A stretch of DNA of 35,961 nt from an uncultured Clostridia bacterium (GCA_910583755.1 CAJTZO010000026.1:1-35961), one strand, 5' to 3'; positions 1 through 8,745 are shown, numbered from the stretch's first letter. The notes: a model not told the origin generated them from the sequence alone. Made by a program: numbers and translations.

Positions 1-107
1 AAGGAAAAACACTAGTTTTTCCATGAAAGTTTTTTGTCCAACTTTTTTTTAAAAAAGTTGGTGGGTGTGGGTGAAACCCACAAAAGAAGACTTTATTGAC
101 AGACTGA
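1..107 (+). repeat. Intergenic hairpin element, copy A (5' part cut by window edge)
   Basis: The second-hairpin arms (GGAAAAAC / GTTTTTCC, loop ACTA) lie at 3-22. The third hairpin (CCAACTTTTTT / AAAAAAGTTGG) is at 38-61 and the fourth (TGTGGGT / ACCCACA around a GAA loop) at 66-82. The tail with ACTTTATTGACAGACTGA ends near 106. The head and first hairpin lie outside the window. The sequence is nearly identical to the copies at 3205, 4048, 11775, 28931 and 35775. Confidence 0.9.
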
Positions 108-315
108 ACTTTCTTTCTTGAAAGAAAGGAAGCAAAGAACTTTTGTGTGAAACTAGCGTTTTGCTGCTGCATACGAAAATTGAACGAAACTTTTAGATTC
201 TGTTGTGTTAATGGCTGGGAAAACAAAGTTTTCCCCTAAAGTTTTTGGTCAAGCTTTTTTTAAAAAGCTTGTGGAGTTTGAGGCAAAGCCTCAAGGTTTT
301 TTGATAGATTGAGGA
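108..315 (+). repeat. Variant/composite copy of the hairpin element
   Basis: The left part (108-170) carries a TTTCTTGAAAGAAA-type stem and a first hairpin with loop TAGC at 154-157, as in the main family. The right part is a diverged version with the same order of hairpins but other stem sequences. These are GGGAAAAC/GTTTTCCC at 217-235, CAAGCTTTTT/AAAAAGCTTG at 250-271 and TTGAGGC-AAA-GCCTCAA at 278-294, followed by GGTTTTTTGATAGATTGAGG. The linker AAAGTTTTTGGTCAAGC corresponds to AAAGTTTTTTGTCCAAC of the main family. Apart from these elements I see no gene in bases 1-330. Confidence 0.7.
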
Positions 316-330
316 AAAAGGAGCTTTTTT

Positions 331-1368
331 ATGAAAAAAAAAGGATTTATCATCAAATTTTTAATATATGCGGTTTGTGTTATGATATTATTTCAGCAAG
401 CAGGTTTTCGCTATCAAGAAGCAGCAAGTCACAATATTATCAATGCGTTTACGCAAAAACGTTTTGAAGATTTTTATGCGTTACCCCAAAATAGTTTAAA
501 TATGGTATTTATCGGTTCCTCTCATTCTTATTGTACTTTTGACCCAGAATTGTTTGACAGCCATTTTGCGACGTCTAGTTATCAAATGGGCACGCCACTA
601 CAGCATCTTGACACAAGCTATTATGAATTACAAGAAATTTATCGCACACAAACACCGGATGTCGTGGTGCTGGAAACCTATTGGGATGTATTAGATGATA
701 GATTTGAAATGAAACAAGCAAATTCTTTTTTTGAAGTGCTTCAAAATGAAGAATTAAAAAAAGAATATATTAAAAAGGTGTTTCCTTTGTCAGAAAAAAT
801 AAAATATTATTTACTGCCCATTCGTTTTCAACAAGATTATTTTGCTTATCAAGCCAATGAAATCAGTAAAAAAATAGAGCAAACTTATGATGTACAAAAG
901 AAAAAAATACAATATCAAGAAGGAGAAGAATATTATCGTTCGAAAGGTTATGTATATTGTAATATGGGAATGCTTCCCGGAGAATATAATGAAACAAATC
1001 AGTTTCGTGGATTAGATGGTAAAGAGTGGGAAATGGATAAAACACAAGCAGGCTATGTAAAAAAAATTGCGGAACTCTGCAAACAAAAAGGGAGTGAGCT
1101 TGTTATGGTGACAGCACCAATCGCACTAGTTTCTATGGACTATATTAAAAACTATGATAAAATTCATCAAAAAATGGCAGCATTAGCAGAAGAAGTTCAT
1201 GCAAATTATATTGACTATAATATCGTGAATCAACAAATCGGGATGCTTACCAATGATAATTTTAGAGATGACGCACATCTGAATGATAGTGGTGTACAAA
1301 TTGTGGATAAACATTTTATTCGTTGGTTAACAGAAAATACTTTATTTTTCGGCAAATATAGACAATAA
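331..1368 (+). CDS. SGNH/DltD-like secreted or membrane-anchored protein
   Basis: This is a 345-residue protein with an N-terminal hydrophobic segment (about residues 5-25), so it is probably anchored with the enzyme domain outside the cell. Residues 59-70 read VFIGSSHSYCTF, a plausible SGNH block I with nucleophile Ser63 or Ser64. Near the C-terminus FRDDAHLNDSG supplies the Asp-x-x-His pair of block V. That architecture resembles DltD and related O-acyl/esterase-type proteins that modify or trim cell-surface polymers; the substrate cannot be read from sequence. The start is supported by AAAGGAGC upstream of ATG. It stands alone: a repeat element lies upstream and the glnS promoter begins directly after its stop codon. 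The fold call is fairly firm, the function open. Confidence 0.7.
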   Translation: MKKKGFIIKFLIYAVCVMILFQQAGFRYQEAASHNIINAFTQKRFEDFYALPQNSLNMVFIGSSHSYCTFDPELFDSHFATSSYQMGTPLQHLDTSYYELQEIYRTQTPDVVVLETYWDVLDDRFEMKQANSFFEVLQNEELKKEYIKKVFPLSEKIKYYLLPIRFQQDYFAYQANEISKKIEQTYDVQKKKIQYQEGEEYYRSKGYVYCNMGMLPGEYNETNQFRGLDGKEWEMDKTQAGYVKKIAELCKQKGSELVMVTAPIALVSMDYIKNYDKIHQKMAALAEEVHANYIDYNIVNQQIGMLTNDNFRDDAHLNDSGVQIVDKHFIRWLTENTLFFGKYRQ

Positions 1369-1372
1369 AGTA

Positions 1373-1401
1373 TTGCATGATAGAACATGCTATATTATAA
1401 T
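1373..1401 (+). promoter_or_regulatory. Sigma-A promoter for glnS
   Basis: TTGCAT (1373-1378), a 17 bp spacer and TATAAT (1396-1401). The 12-mer ATGATAGAACAT occurs at 1377-1388, inside the promoter, and again at 1441-1452, just before the glnS ribosome site. No T-box is visible in this 114-base leader. Confidence 0.75.
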
Positions 1402-1482
1402 AAAAGATAGTGTTTAAATTGGAAATAAATGGGTATCCTAATGATAGAACATCCATTAAGATATTGGGAGGTATAGAACGTT

Positions 1483-3147
1483 ATGGAAGAAAAAAAAGAA
1501 AATGGCTTAAGCAATACAGGTAATTTTATACATATGTATGTGCAGGAGGACTTAGAAGGAAAACTGAATAAGATACATACACGTTTTCCACCAGAGCCAA
1601 ATGGTTACCTTCATATTGGTCATGCAAAATCTATTTGTTTAAATTTTGGCATTGCAAAATTATATGGAGGAAAGTGTAATTTACGTTTTGATGATACAAA
1701 CCCTACCAAAGAAGATACAGAATATGTTGAATCTATTAAAGAAGATGTCAAATGGTTAGGTTTTGATTGGGAAGATAGATTATATTTTGCTTCCAGTTAT
1801 TTTGAAAAATATTATGAAGTTGCAGTAAAACTGATTCAAGAAGGAAAAGCTTTTGTTTGTGACCTAACAGCAGAAGAAATGAAAGAATATAGAGGTACTT
1901 TAAATACACCCGGAAAAGAAAGCCCTTACCGTAACAGAAGTGTAGAAGAAAATTTAGACTTGTTTGAAAGAATGAAAAAAGGTGAGTTTCCAGATGGTGC
2001 CAAAACGTTAAGAGCAAAAATTGATATGGCTTCCCCAAATATCAACATGAGAGACCCTGTGTTATATCGTATTGCCCATGCAACACACCATACAACAGGG
2101 GATGCATGGTGTATTTATCCTATGTATGACTTTGCGCATCCATTAGAAGATGCGATTGAAGGAATTACACATTCTATTTGTACCATGGAATTTGAAGACC
2201 ATAGACCCCTTTATGATTGGGTTGTCAAAGAAGCAGGATTTACAACAAATCCTCCTAGACAGATTGAGTTTGCTCGTTTGGGACTGACAAATACAGTTAT
2301 GAGCAAACGAAAATTAAGAGCATTGGTAGAAGAAGGACTGGTTGACGGTTGGGACGACCCCCGTATGCCAACCATATCTGGCTTGCGTCGTAGAGGATTT
2401 ACTCCAGAATCCATTCGAGATTTTTGTGAGAGAATTGGTGTTTCAAAAGCAAACAGTGTTGTAGATAGTGGTTTGTTAGAATATTGTATCCGAGATGATT
2501 TAAAAACAAAGGCAAAAGTTGTCATGGCAATCTTGCATCCCTTAAAATTGGTTATTACAAATTACCCAGAAGGACAAATTGAACTGATGGATATTGAAAA
2601 CAACCCAGAAAATCCAGAATTAGGAACAAGACAAGTTCCTTTTACCAAAAACCTTTATATTGAACAAGAAGATTTTATGGAAGAACCAGTTAAAAAATTT
2701 TTCCGCTTGGCACCCGGAAAAGAAGTCCGCTTAAAAGGTGCTTACTTTGTTACTTGTACAGATGTCATCAAGGATGAAAATGGCAATATTATAGAAGTAC
2801 ATTGTACGTATGACCCAGAAACAAAAAGCGGTTCTGGTTTTACAGGCAGAAAAGTAAAAGGTACGTTACATTGGGTTAGTGCAGACCATTGCATTCAAAC
2901 AACAGCAAGATTATATGATTATATGATGTTGGATAATCCAGAAAGTGGCGATATGATTATGAATCCAAATTCATTGGAAGTGATAGAAGATTGTTATATT
3001 GAGCCAGCAATAGAAGAAGCAAAACCGGGTGACAAATACCAGTTTATGAGAAATGGTTATTTCTGTGTGGATACAAAAGATACAACAGAAAATCATATGG
3101 TATTTAATCGTATTGTATCTTTAAAAAGTTCTTTTAAACTAAAATAA
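1483..3147 (+). CDS. glnS: Glutaminyl-tRNA synthetase
   Basis: GlnRS charges tRNA-Gln with glutamine using ATP (class I synthetase). The sequence shows the HIGH motif at residues 44-47 in PEPNGYLHIGH, the KMSKS-equivalent VMSKR at 272-276, and the GlnRS/GluRS catalytic stretch RFDDTNPTKEDTEYV near residues 68-82. The C-terminal half is the beta-barrel anticodon-binding region. Its 554 residues match the bacterial GlnRS length. The start has GGGAGG about 13 nt upstream of ATG. Many Firmicutes lack GlnRS and make Gln-tRNA through GatCAB, so a real GlnRS marks this lineage. It is transcribed alone from the promoter at 1373, and the transcript probably runs through a repeat element to the terminator at 3394-3432. 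Confidence 0.97.
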   Translation: MEEKKENGLSNTGNFIHMYVQEDLEGKLNKIHTRFPPEPNGYLHIGHAKSICLNFGIAKLYGGKCNLRFDDTNPTKEDTEYVESIKEDVKWLGFDWEDRLYFASSYFEKYYEVAVKLIQEGKAFVCDLTAEEMKEYRGTLNTPGKESPYRNRSVEENLDLFERMKKGEFPDGAKTLRAKIDMASPNINMRDPVLYRIAHATHHTTGDAWCIYPMYDFAHPLEDAIEGITHSICTMEFEDHRPLYDWVVKEAGFTTNPPRQIEFARLGLTNTVMSKRKLRALVEEGLVDGWDDPRMPTISGLRRRGFTPESIRDFCERIGVSKANSVVDSGLLEYCIRDDLKTKAKVVMAILHPLKLVITNYPEGQIELMDIENNPENPELGTRQVPFTKNLYIEQEDFMEEPVKKFFRLAPGKEVRLKGAYFVTCTDVIKDENGNIIEVHCTYDPETKSGSGFTGRKVKGTLHWVSADHCIQTTARLYDYMMLDNPESGDMIMNPNSLEVIEDCYIEPAIEEAKPGDKYQFMRNGYFCVDTKDTTENHMVFNRIVSLKSSFKLK

Positions 3148-3161
3148 CTTGCTAGGGTGTT

Positions 3162-3183
3162 GCCTTTATTGACAGACTGAGAC
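3162..3183 (+). repeat. Orphan tail of the hairpin element
   Basis: CTTTATTGACAGACTGAGAC matches the right end of the full element but has no hairpins before it. It is followed by an imperfect AGAC...CCTCAAGGTCT hairpin (3178-3206) that resembles the terminator stem at 3394-3422, and then directly by the head of copy B. Tail and head together form an imperfect inverted repeat, TTGACAGACTGAGAC / GTCTCAGCTTGTCAA. Confidence 0.6.
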
Positions 3184-3204
3184 ATTAGGGATTCCCTCAA
3201 GGTC

Positions 3205-3395
3205 TCAGCTTGTCAAAAAATAGCCCTCAAACTTCTCAAAGAACTTTAATGCGAAAACTAACGTTTCGCTAAAAAGATTGATTTGATAAGGAAAAACGTT
3301 AGTTTTTCCATGAAAGTTTTTTGTCCAACTTTTTTTTAAAAAAGTTGGTGGGTGTGGGTGAAACCCACAAAAAAAGACTCTATTGACAGAATGAG
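3205..3395 (+). repeat. Hairpin element, copy B (full length)
   Basis: Head TCAGCTTGTCAA at 3205-3216 is an imperfect inverted repeat of tail TTGACAGAATGA. Hairpin 1 is at 3251-3269 with loop TAAC (3259-3262). Hairpin 2 is at 3290-3309 with loop GTTA (3298-3301). The poly-T/poly-A hairpin CCAACTTTTTT/AAAAAAGTTGG and the GTGGGT/ACCCAC hairpin follow. Both loops differ from the usual TAGC/GCTA by one base each, and the two changes keep them complementary. Confidence 0.92.
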
Positions 3396-3432
3396 ACCTT
3401 GAGGATTTTATCCTCAAGGTCTTTCTTTTTTT
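3394..3432 (+). terminator. Rho-independent terminator after glnS and copy B
   Basis: A perfect 12 bp stem AGACCTTGAGGA / TCCTCAAGGTCT with loop TTTTA is followed by a T-rich run to 3432. It overlaps the last codons of the convergent DUF4364 gene, whose stop codon is at 3414-3416. Confidence 0.85.
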
Positions 3433-3947
3433 GGCTGACTCACAAGAGTATTTAGCACAACACTATAAATTCGACTGACGTCATTTTTCCAATGATTACA
3501 GATGATTTTTGCTTGTTCCTGTGTAGCAACTGTCAATTTGATTTCCATAAGATTAATACCATCTGTATCACACAAGGCACATTTTACCACATAATCATTA
3601 TTTTCTAAAAAATAATCTGTAGCTACTTCTAATTCTGTATGGATTCTTTTTTTATTTTCCTGTACATATTGATGAATTTCTTGTTGTATGGGTTCGGAAA
3701 GAAAGGAATCATATGTAATTTCGTTTGCTTCTTTGCTCAGTGCATAGTGGGTATGATTTTTAAATTTCTTTTTTTCAAACAAGTGAGATTCTGTCAATTC
3801 AGCAATGTATTGTTGTATTGTAAAATAATCCATATAATTTTTTTCAAGTGCAAATTGACAAATTTCACTGTTAGAAAGTGCAATTCCCATTTTTTTTACA
3901 AAGTAAAGTAGTAGCATTTTATTCTCGGATAATTGGTCATGTTTCAT
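3414..3947 (-). CDS. DUF4364 family protein
   Basis: This is a 177-residue cytoplasmic protein. The sequence looks like DUF4364, a family of short proteins common in Clostridia with a winged-helix-like N-terminal half; I know of no established function. The pattern MKHDQLSENKMLLLYFV followed by an ALSNSEICQFALEKNY helix pair would fit a DNA-binding wing (inference). The start has AGGAAG before ATG, and a promoter lies at 3980-4008. Its last codons (PKKERP) are encoded inside the stem of the convergent terminator, so the true C-terminus may have been changed when the repeat and terminator arrived. Confidence 0.75.
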   Translation of the reverse strand: MKHDQLSENKMLLLYFVKKMGIALSNSEICQFALEKNYMDYFTIQQYIAELTESHLFEKKKFKNHTHYALSKEANEITYDSFLSEPIQQEIHQYVQENKKRIHTELEVATDYFLENNDYVVKCALCDTDGINLMEIKLTVATQEQAKIICNHWKNDVSRIYSVVLNTLVSQPKKERP

Positions 3948-3979
3948 TTATTATACTTCCTTTCTATCCTTTTCATCTT

Positions 3980-4008
3980 ATTATAATATAAAAAGGGAAT
4001 AGAAACAA
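3980..4008 (-). promoter_or_regulatory. Sigma-A promoter for the DUF4364 gene
   Basis: On the minus strand TTGTTT (4003-4008), 17 bp, TATAAT (3980-3985), about 30 nt ahead of the start codon. Confidence 0.7.
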
Positions 4009-4047
4009 CCATTTGTTGTGGTACATCTTTTCTTATTTTTCGCATTA

Positions 4048-4238
4048 TCAGCTTGTCAAAAAATAGCCCTCAAACTCCTCAAAGAACTTTAATGAAAAAC
4101 TAGTATTTCGCTAAAAAGATTGGTTTGATAAGGAAAAACGCTAGTTTTTCCATAAAAGTTTTTTGTCCAACTTTTTTTTAAAAAAGTTGGTGGGTGTGGG
4201 TGAAACCCACAAAAAAAGACTTTATTGACAAACTGAGG
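4048..4238 (+). repeat. Hairpin element, copy C (full length)
   Basis: Head TCAGCTTGTCAA is at 4048-4059 and tail TTGACAAACTGA ends at 4237. Hairpin 1 is partly decayed (GAAAAAC / ATTTCGC) with loop TAGT (4101-4104). Hairpin 2 at 4132-4151 has loop GCTA (4140-4143). The loops remain pairable with one G-U. The copy fills most of the 324-base gap between the DUF4364 promoter and the amylosucrase-like gene. Confidence 0.92.
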
Positions 4239-4266
4239 AATACCTCATTATTGAGATATTCCTCAG
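4233..4266 (-). terminator. Hairpin at the end of the amylosucrase-like gene
   Basis: Stem CTGAGGAATA / TATTCCTCAG is extended by inner CTCA/TGAG pairs. It lies 6 bases past the stop codon of the minus-strand gene. On that strand the T-run (AAAGTCTTTTTTT) comes only about 12 nt later, inside the tail of copy C, so terminator efficiency is uncertain. Confidence 0.55.
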
Positions 4267-4271
4267 TCGTA

Positions 4272-6128
4272 TTAATATGTTTTTAAAAGCCAATATACGC
4301 CATATTTTGGAACTTTTACTTCATTTGCTGGCATTTCTACACCAGAAATTAAATCTGTATACATTCCATCATTTTGGTAAATAAAGGCAGTTTTATCAAA
4401 TTCGCTAAAATTAAATAATGCAACTAATTTTTCTTTTGCATTGGAGCGAACTAAGACTAAAATAGAATTATCACCACTGTTTTGTGTATAAACGTCCACA
4501 CCAGCCTCAAAAACAGAATATTGACTTCTTATTTTTTCAAGTTTTCCAATTCCATCAAATAATTTTTGCTGTACACTGTCTTTTTCTTTTCTTTTTTCTG
4601 CTAAATCCCACATAAAATTTCCGCGATGTAAATATCTGGAATCCTCTTTCTTTTTTAAATCTTCATGATAGGTATAGTCATTTAATTGTCCTATTTCATC
4701 ACCACTGTAAACAACAGGAATTCCTGATTGCACTAACATGTATGCATGTAACATAAAATCAAGCTGAATTGCTTGGGCTAAACTTTCCTTGTTTTGTTCT
4801 GCTAGAGCTTTTTCAATACCACATAAAGATGCTGTTGTACCGCATAATCTTGCATCTCCTGAAGTTGGGTCAGAATTATATAATTCGCCCTTTGCAAAAG
4901 AACCTTCAAAGTTTCCTGTAAAAAAGTCGTTTAAATATTTTTTGTGGCTGACTTCTCCCATTCCAAACTGCATTAAATAAGGGTAATCTAAGCCCCAACC
5001 AATGTCATCATGACATCTTAAATAATTTAAAAAGATATATTCTTTTGGCAAATGATTTACAATATCCATTTGTTGTTTTAAAATGCGGATATCTCTTGTT
5101 GCAACACAATTCCATGTAGTTGCCATTGTGGTTACATTATAAAGCATATGACATTCTGGTTTTTCTACTGTTCCAAAATAAGGCACTACTTTATCAGGCG
5201 CCATAACTACTTCTCCAAGCAACAACACACCCGGACAAACAACTTCACAAATAATTCTCATCATTCTGACAATATTATGTACCTGTGGAAGATTTCTGCA
5301 ATTTGTTCCTAATTGCTTCCAAATATATGGTACAGCATCAATTCTTATAATATCAATTCCTTTATTGATTAAGTTTAAAACATTATCCATCATTTCATTT
5401 AATACAACAGGGTTTGCATAATTTAAGTCCCATTGATAAGGATAAAATGTTGTCATTACAAATTTTTGCACTTCTGGAAACCATGTAAAATTACCCGGTG
5501 CTGTTGTTGGAAATACCTGTGGAACTGTTTGCTCAAATTGGGCTGGAATGGTAAAATTATCATAAAAATAATAATAATCTTGATATTCCTTTTCTCCTTG
5601 GATTGCTTTTTTTGCCCATTCATGTTCTTTTGAAGTATGGTTCATAACAAAATCTAAACAGAGACTAATCCCTCTGCTATGACAATCATCTGCTAGTTGT
5701 TCTAGTTCTTCCATTGTGCCTAACTGAGGCTTTACATTACGGAAGTCAGATACAGCATATCCACCATCATTCTCTATTTCGGGTGAGTCAAGCAATGGCA
5801 TAAGATGGATATAATTTACATTACATTCTTGAATATAGTCTAATTTTTTTCTAACACCCTTTAAATTTCCAGCAAAAGCGTCTACATATAACATCATGCC
5901 TAATAATTGATTGCCTTTATACCAATTTGTATTTTGGGCTCTTTGTGCATCTAATTCTTTGAGAGACTGTTTTCTTGCACAATATTGTTGATACATAATA
6001 TCACAAAGCTTATGAAAAGCATCCATACGATTTTCGTATAATTCGCAATATAACCATTTTAATTCATCATAATACTTTAAAAATCTGGATTGATATTCTT
6101 GTTCATATTCGTTTTTGTCTAATGCCAT
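4272..6128 (-). CDS. Amylosucrase-like alpha-glucosidase family enzyme (GH13, subfamily 4 type)
   Basis: The 618 residues align by eye along the whole length with Neisseria polysaccharea amylosucrase (636 residues). There is a helical N-terminal domain (1-90), a (beta/alpha)8 barrel with the nucleophile Asp264 in IRIDAVPYIWKQLGT, the acid/base Glu306 in LLLGEVV, the stabiliser Asp374 in RCHDDIGWG, and a C-terminal beta domain. Family members act on free sucrose, either polymerising glucose onto glucan or hydrolysing or isomerising sucrose; sequence alone does not separate these. There is no signal peptide, so it is cytoplasmic. It is the last gene of the sugar locus, separated from the alpha-galactosidase by a 335-base gap holding repeat copy D. 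The start has AGGAGGG before ATG. Confidence 0.85.
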   Translation of the reverse strand: MALDKNEYEQEYQSRFLKYYDELKWLYCELYENRMDAFHKLCDIMYQQYCARKQSLKELDAQRAQNTNWYKGNQLLGMMLYVDAFAGNLKGVRKKLDYIQECNVNYIHLMPLLDSPEIENDGGYAVSDFRNVKPQLGTMEELEQLADDCHSRGISLCLDFVMNHTSKEHEWAKKAIQGEKEYQDYYYFYDNFTIPAQFEQTVPQVFPTTAPGNFTWFPEVQKFVMTTFYPYQWDLNYANPVVLNEMMDNVLNLINKGIDIIRIDAVPYIWKQLGTNCRNLPQVHNIVRMMRIICEVVCPGVLLLGEVVMAPDKVVPYFGTVEKPECHMLYNVTTMATTWNCVATRDIRILKQQMDIVNHLPKEYIFLNYLRCHDDIGWGLDYPYLMQFGMGEVSHKKYLNDFFTGNFEGSFAKGELYNSDPTSGDARLCGTTASLCGIEKALAEQNKESLAQAIQLDFMLHAYMLVQSGIPVVYSGDEIGQLNDYTYHEDLKKKEDSRYLHRGNFMWDLAEKRKEKDSVQQKLFDGIGKLEKIRSQYSVFEAGVDVYTQNSGDNSILVLVRSNAKEKLVALFNFSEFDKTAFIYQNDGMYTDLISGVEMPANEVKVPKYGVYWLLKTY

Positions 6129-6184
6129 TGTAATTCCCTCCTAAAAATAGATTCTCTTTTGTTTGTTGCAATATTAAAATAATA

Positions 6185-6405
6185 TCAGTTTATCAATAAA
6201 GTCTTTTTTTGTGGGTTTTACCCACACCCATCAACTTTTTTAAAAAAAGTTGGACAAAAAACTTTCCCCAAAAAACTAACATTTTTCCTTATCAAATTAA
6301 TCTTTTTAGTAAAACGCTAGTTTCGCATTAAGATTTTTTGATTCTTTCTTTTAAGAAAGAGTTAGGAGTTTAAGAGTTTAGCCCTCAAGGTTTTTTGACA
6401 AGCTG
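6185..6405 (-). repeat. Hairpin element, copy D (inverted, long form)
   Basis: Read on the minus strand it begins CAGCTTGTCAAAAAACC near 6405 and ends TTGATAAACTGA at 6185. It includes the extra TTTCTT/AAGAAA-type stem. Hairpin 1 loop is TAGC (plus-strand GCTA, 6316-6319) and hairpin 2 loop is GTTA (plus-strand TAAC, 6277-6280), giving three Watson-Crick pairs and one G-U. The flanking bases 6129-6184 and 6406-6463 hold nothing I recognise beyond the ribosome site. Confidence 0.9.
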
Positions 6406-6463
6406 TAATATGTTATTTGGATAAAACAATGTTTTTTTCTGCGTTTGTTAAAAAACTGATTTT

Positions 6464-8704
6464 TTAAACTCTTTTTTCTTGAATATAAATTTGCCATGCT
6501 TGAAAACCATTCACCGGACTTGGCACAACAAAGCCCATTTGTCTTAATGTGGCACCACTAATCAATTCCTTAGAATGAAAGCCATAAGGCAATTTTTCAG
6601 GCTGTTTTTCCTCATATTCTTGTAAAGAAAGCTGATACATTGCATTATCCTTCAAGCCATAAACTTTTGCTCTAATAGGCACAGAATTTGCCTGTACATG
6701 GTGGTAAATAGCACTAACAAGTGCTTCTTTTCCTTCTGGGTCTACAAATTCCCATATGGTACAATTTCCCTCTAATGGGCTGGAAATTCTGTAATAATCA
6801 CCAAACTGAATTAGTGGATAATATTTTTTAAAAACAGCGATTTGCCTTTTAATTTCTTGTTTTTGTTCTGCTGTTAAGGTTGCAATGTCTAGTTCATAGC
6901 CAAAAGTGCCCGCCATTGCCATACAAGCCCTTGTGGAAAGTGGTGTGATACGTCCCGTTTGATGGTTAGGCACAGCAGAAACATGGCTTCCCATGGCAGA
7001 AATCGGATAACCAAAAGAAGCACCATATTGTATGCTCAGACGTTCGATAGCATCTGTATTGTCGCTACCCCAAATTTGAGGGGTATAATATAACATACCA
7101 GCATCAAATCGACCGCCACCACCACAGCAACCCTCTAATAACACTTCTGGAAAATCACTTGTTAATTGTTCTAATACTCTATATAACCCTAATACATATC
7201 TATGAGAAAATTCCCCTTGCTTGTCTGCTGTTAAGAAATTACTAAACTTGTTACAGATTGCTCTGTTAAAGTCCCATTTTATGTAGGTTGCAGAAGATTC
7301 TTTGATAGTATTAGATATTGTTTGTATCATATAATCTTGAACGTCTTTTCTGGAGAAATCTAAAACTAACTGATTTCTGCTTAGACATGGCTTTCTGTTT
7401 GGAATTTTTACAACCCATTCTGGATGTGCTCTATATAAGTCACTGTCTTCTGAAATTCCTTCTGGTTCTATCCATATGCCAAACTGTATACCTTGTGAAA
7501 TGATTTTTTGAGATAATTCTTTTAAGGTACAGCCAAGTTTTTTTTCATTTGGTGTCCAATCTCCTAAGCCTGTGTTGTCATCTTCTCGTTTTCCAAACCA
7601 ACCATCATCCATGACAAATAATTCAATGCCAAGGTTTGCTGCTTCTTTTGCAATATTAATTAACATATCTCCTGTAAATTTAAAATAAGTTGCTTCCCAA
7701 TTATTGATTAAAATAGGACGACGTTTCTTTTTCCAGATACCTCTACAAACATGTTCTCGAATTACCTTGTGCATGTTTTGGCTCATAGGGGCAATTCCGT
7801 TTTGACTATATGTCATAATGACTTCTGGAAGCCAAAGACTTTCTTTAGCTTGCAATGTCCATTGAAAATTATCACTATGGATTCCACAGAGCAATCTTGT
7901 TCTGTCAATTTGGTCTTTTTCTACTTCAATTAAAAATTCTCCACTATACATCAAAGAAAAGCCATAGCAGCTGCCTGTTGTTTCTTTTGCATCTTTTTCA
8001 CACAGCACAACAAAGGGATTATATTGATGGCTGCTGATTCCTCTTACGCTTCCAATAGATTGAACACCATGATGAATTTTTTCTCTTTGCATATTCATTT
8101 CCATGCTATGCCGTCCATAAAATGAAATTAATTCAAAATCACCATATTCCCAATCTAATTGTAAACTGGCTGCTTTTTGTAGTGTAACATTTGATTTGCC
8201 TTGATTGGTAATTTTTACTGCTCTTGTAATAATGTCTAAGTCTTCTAATACACCATAATAAAGAGCTGCCTCTAGACCAGTATCAGCGTCTTTTAATTGA
8301 ATAACAAGTGTTTGTGCTTCTTCCTTTTCTGCATAGACAGCAGGCAGACCCGGAATAGCGTATTTTCCTTTTTCAATATGATGTCCAACATAGTTCCATT
8401 CTGCTGCTTGGCTTCCATCTGCATTTTGTACTCTGAGAGCAGTAATGCGATAGTCACCTACACCAAAAGCACTGTATTCTTGTGGAAGGGAATCCAAAGA
8501 ATAGGTTCTATCCGATTTCCCTATGGAATAAGGATTACCAGAAAATCCTCTGTCTGCTTGGTAAGACAAAAGAGATTTGTCAGTGTTGTCTGTTTTTTCA
8601 CCATAGTAAGCATGGAGCAAAACACCATTATTGTCTACTTTCATTTGATACGTTGAGTTTTTGGTTTGTATTGTAAAAATATCTTTGTTTATTATGATTG
8701 CCAT
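6464..8704 (-). CDS. Alpha-galactosidase, GH36
   Basis: The enzyme removes terminal alpha-1,6-galactose from melibiose, raffinose and related sugars. Its 746 residues match bacterial GH36 enzymes of the Geobacillus AgaA type. A large N-terminal beta-sandwich (1-320) is followed by the barrel. The nucleophile Asp478 sits in YIKWDFNR, the acid/base Asp548 in WGSDNTDAIERL, and the NNWEATYF, MDDGWF and EGCCGGGGRFD motifs are present. There is no signal peptide, so the substrate must be imported. It follows the HAD gene by 84 bases containing a 10 bp hairpin and probably belongs to the same transcript. The start has GGGAG 10 nt before ATG. Confidence 0.95.
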   Translation of the reverse strand: MAIIINKDIFTIQTKNSTYQMKVDNNGVLLHAYYGEKTDNTDKSLLSYQADRGFSGNPYSIGKSDRTYSLDSLPQEYSAFGVGDYRITALRVQNADGSQAAEWNYVGHHIEKGKYAIPGLPAVYAEKEEAQTLVIQLKDADTGLEAALYYGVLEDLDIITRAVKITNQGKSNVTLQKAASLQLDWEYGDFELISFYGRHSMEMNMQREKIHHGVQSIGSVRGISSHQYNPFVVLCEKDAKETTGSCYGFSLMYSGEFLIEVEKDQIDRTRLLCGIHSDNFQWTLQAKESLWLPEVIMTYSQNGIAPMSQNMHKVIREHVCRGIWKKKRRPILINNWEATYFKFTGDMLINIAKEAANLGIELFVMDDGWFGKREDDNTGLGDWTPNEKKLGCTLKELSQKIISQGIQFGIWIEPEGISEDSDLYRAHPEWVVKIPNRKPCLSRNQLVLDFSRKDVQDYMIQTISNTIKESSATYIKWDFNRAICNKFSNFLTADKQGEFSHRYVLGLYRVLEQLTSDFPEVLLEGCCGGGGRFDAGMLYYTPQIWGSDNTDAIERLSIQYGASFGYPISAMGSHVSAVPNHQTGRITPLSTRACMAMAGTFGYELDIATLTAEQKQEIKRQIAVFKKYYPLIQFGDYYRISSPLEGNCTIWEFVDPEGKEALVSAIYHHVQANSVPIRAKVYGLKDNAMYQLSLQEYEEKQPEKLPYGFHSKELISGATLRQMGFVVPSPVNGFQAWQIYIQEKRV

Positions 8705-8745
8705 ATCTACATTCTCCCATGTTTTCTTTTGTTTCGATACTAGTA

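Noticed and set aside
3205..3395. The repeat element as a rho-independent terminator
   Set aside because: None of its hairpins is directly followed by a T-run in either orientation; separate terminators with good T-runs stand beside it.
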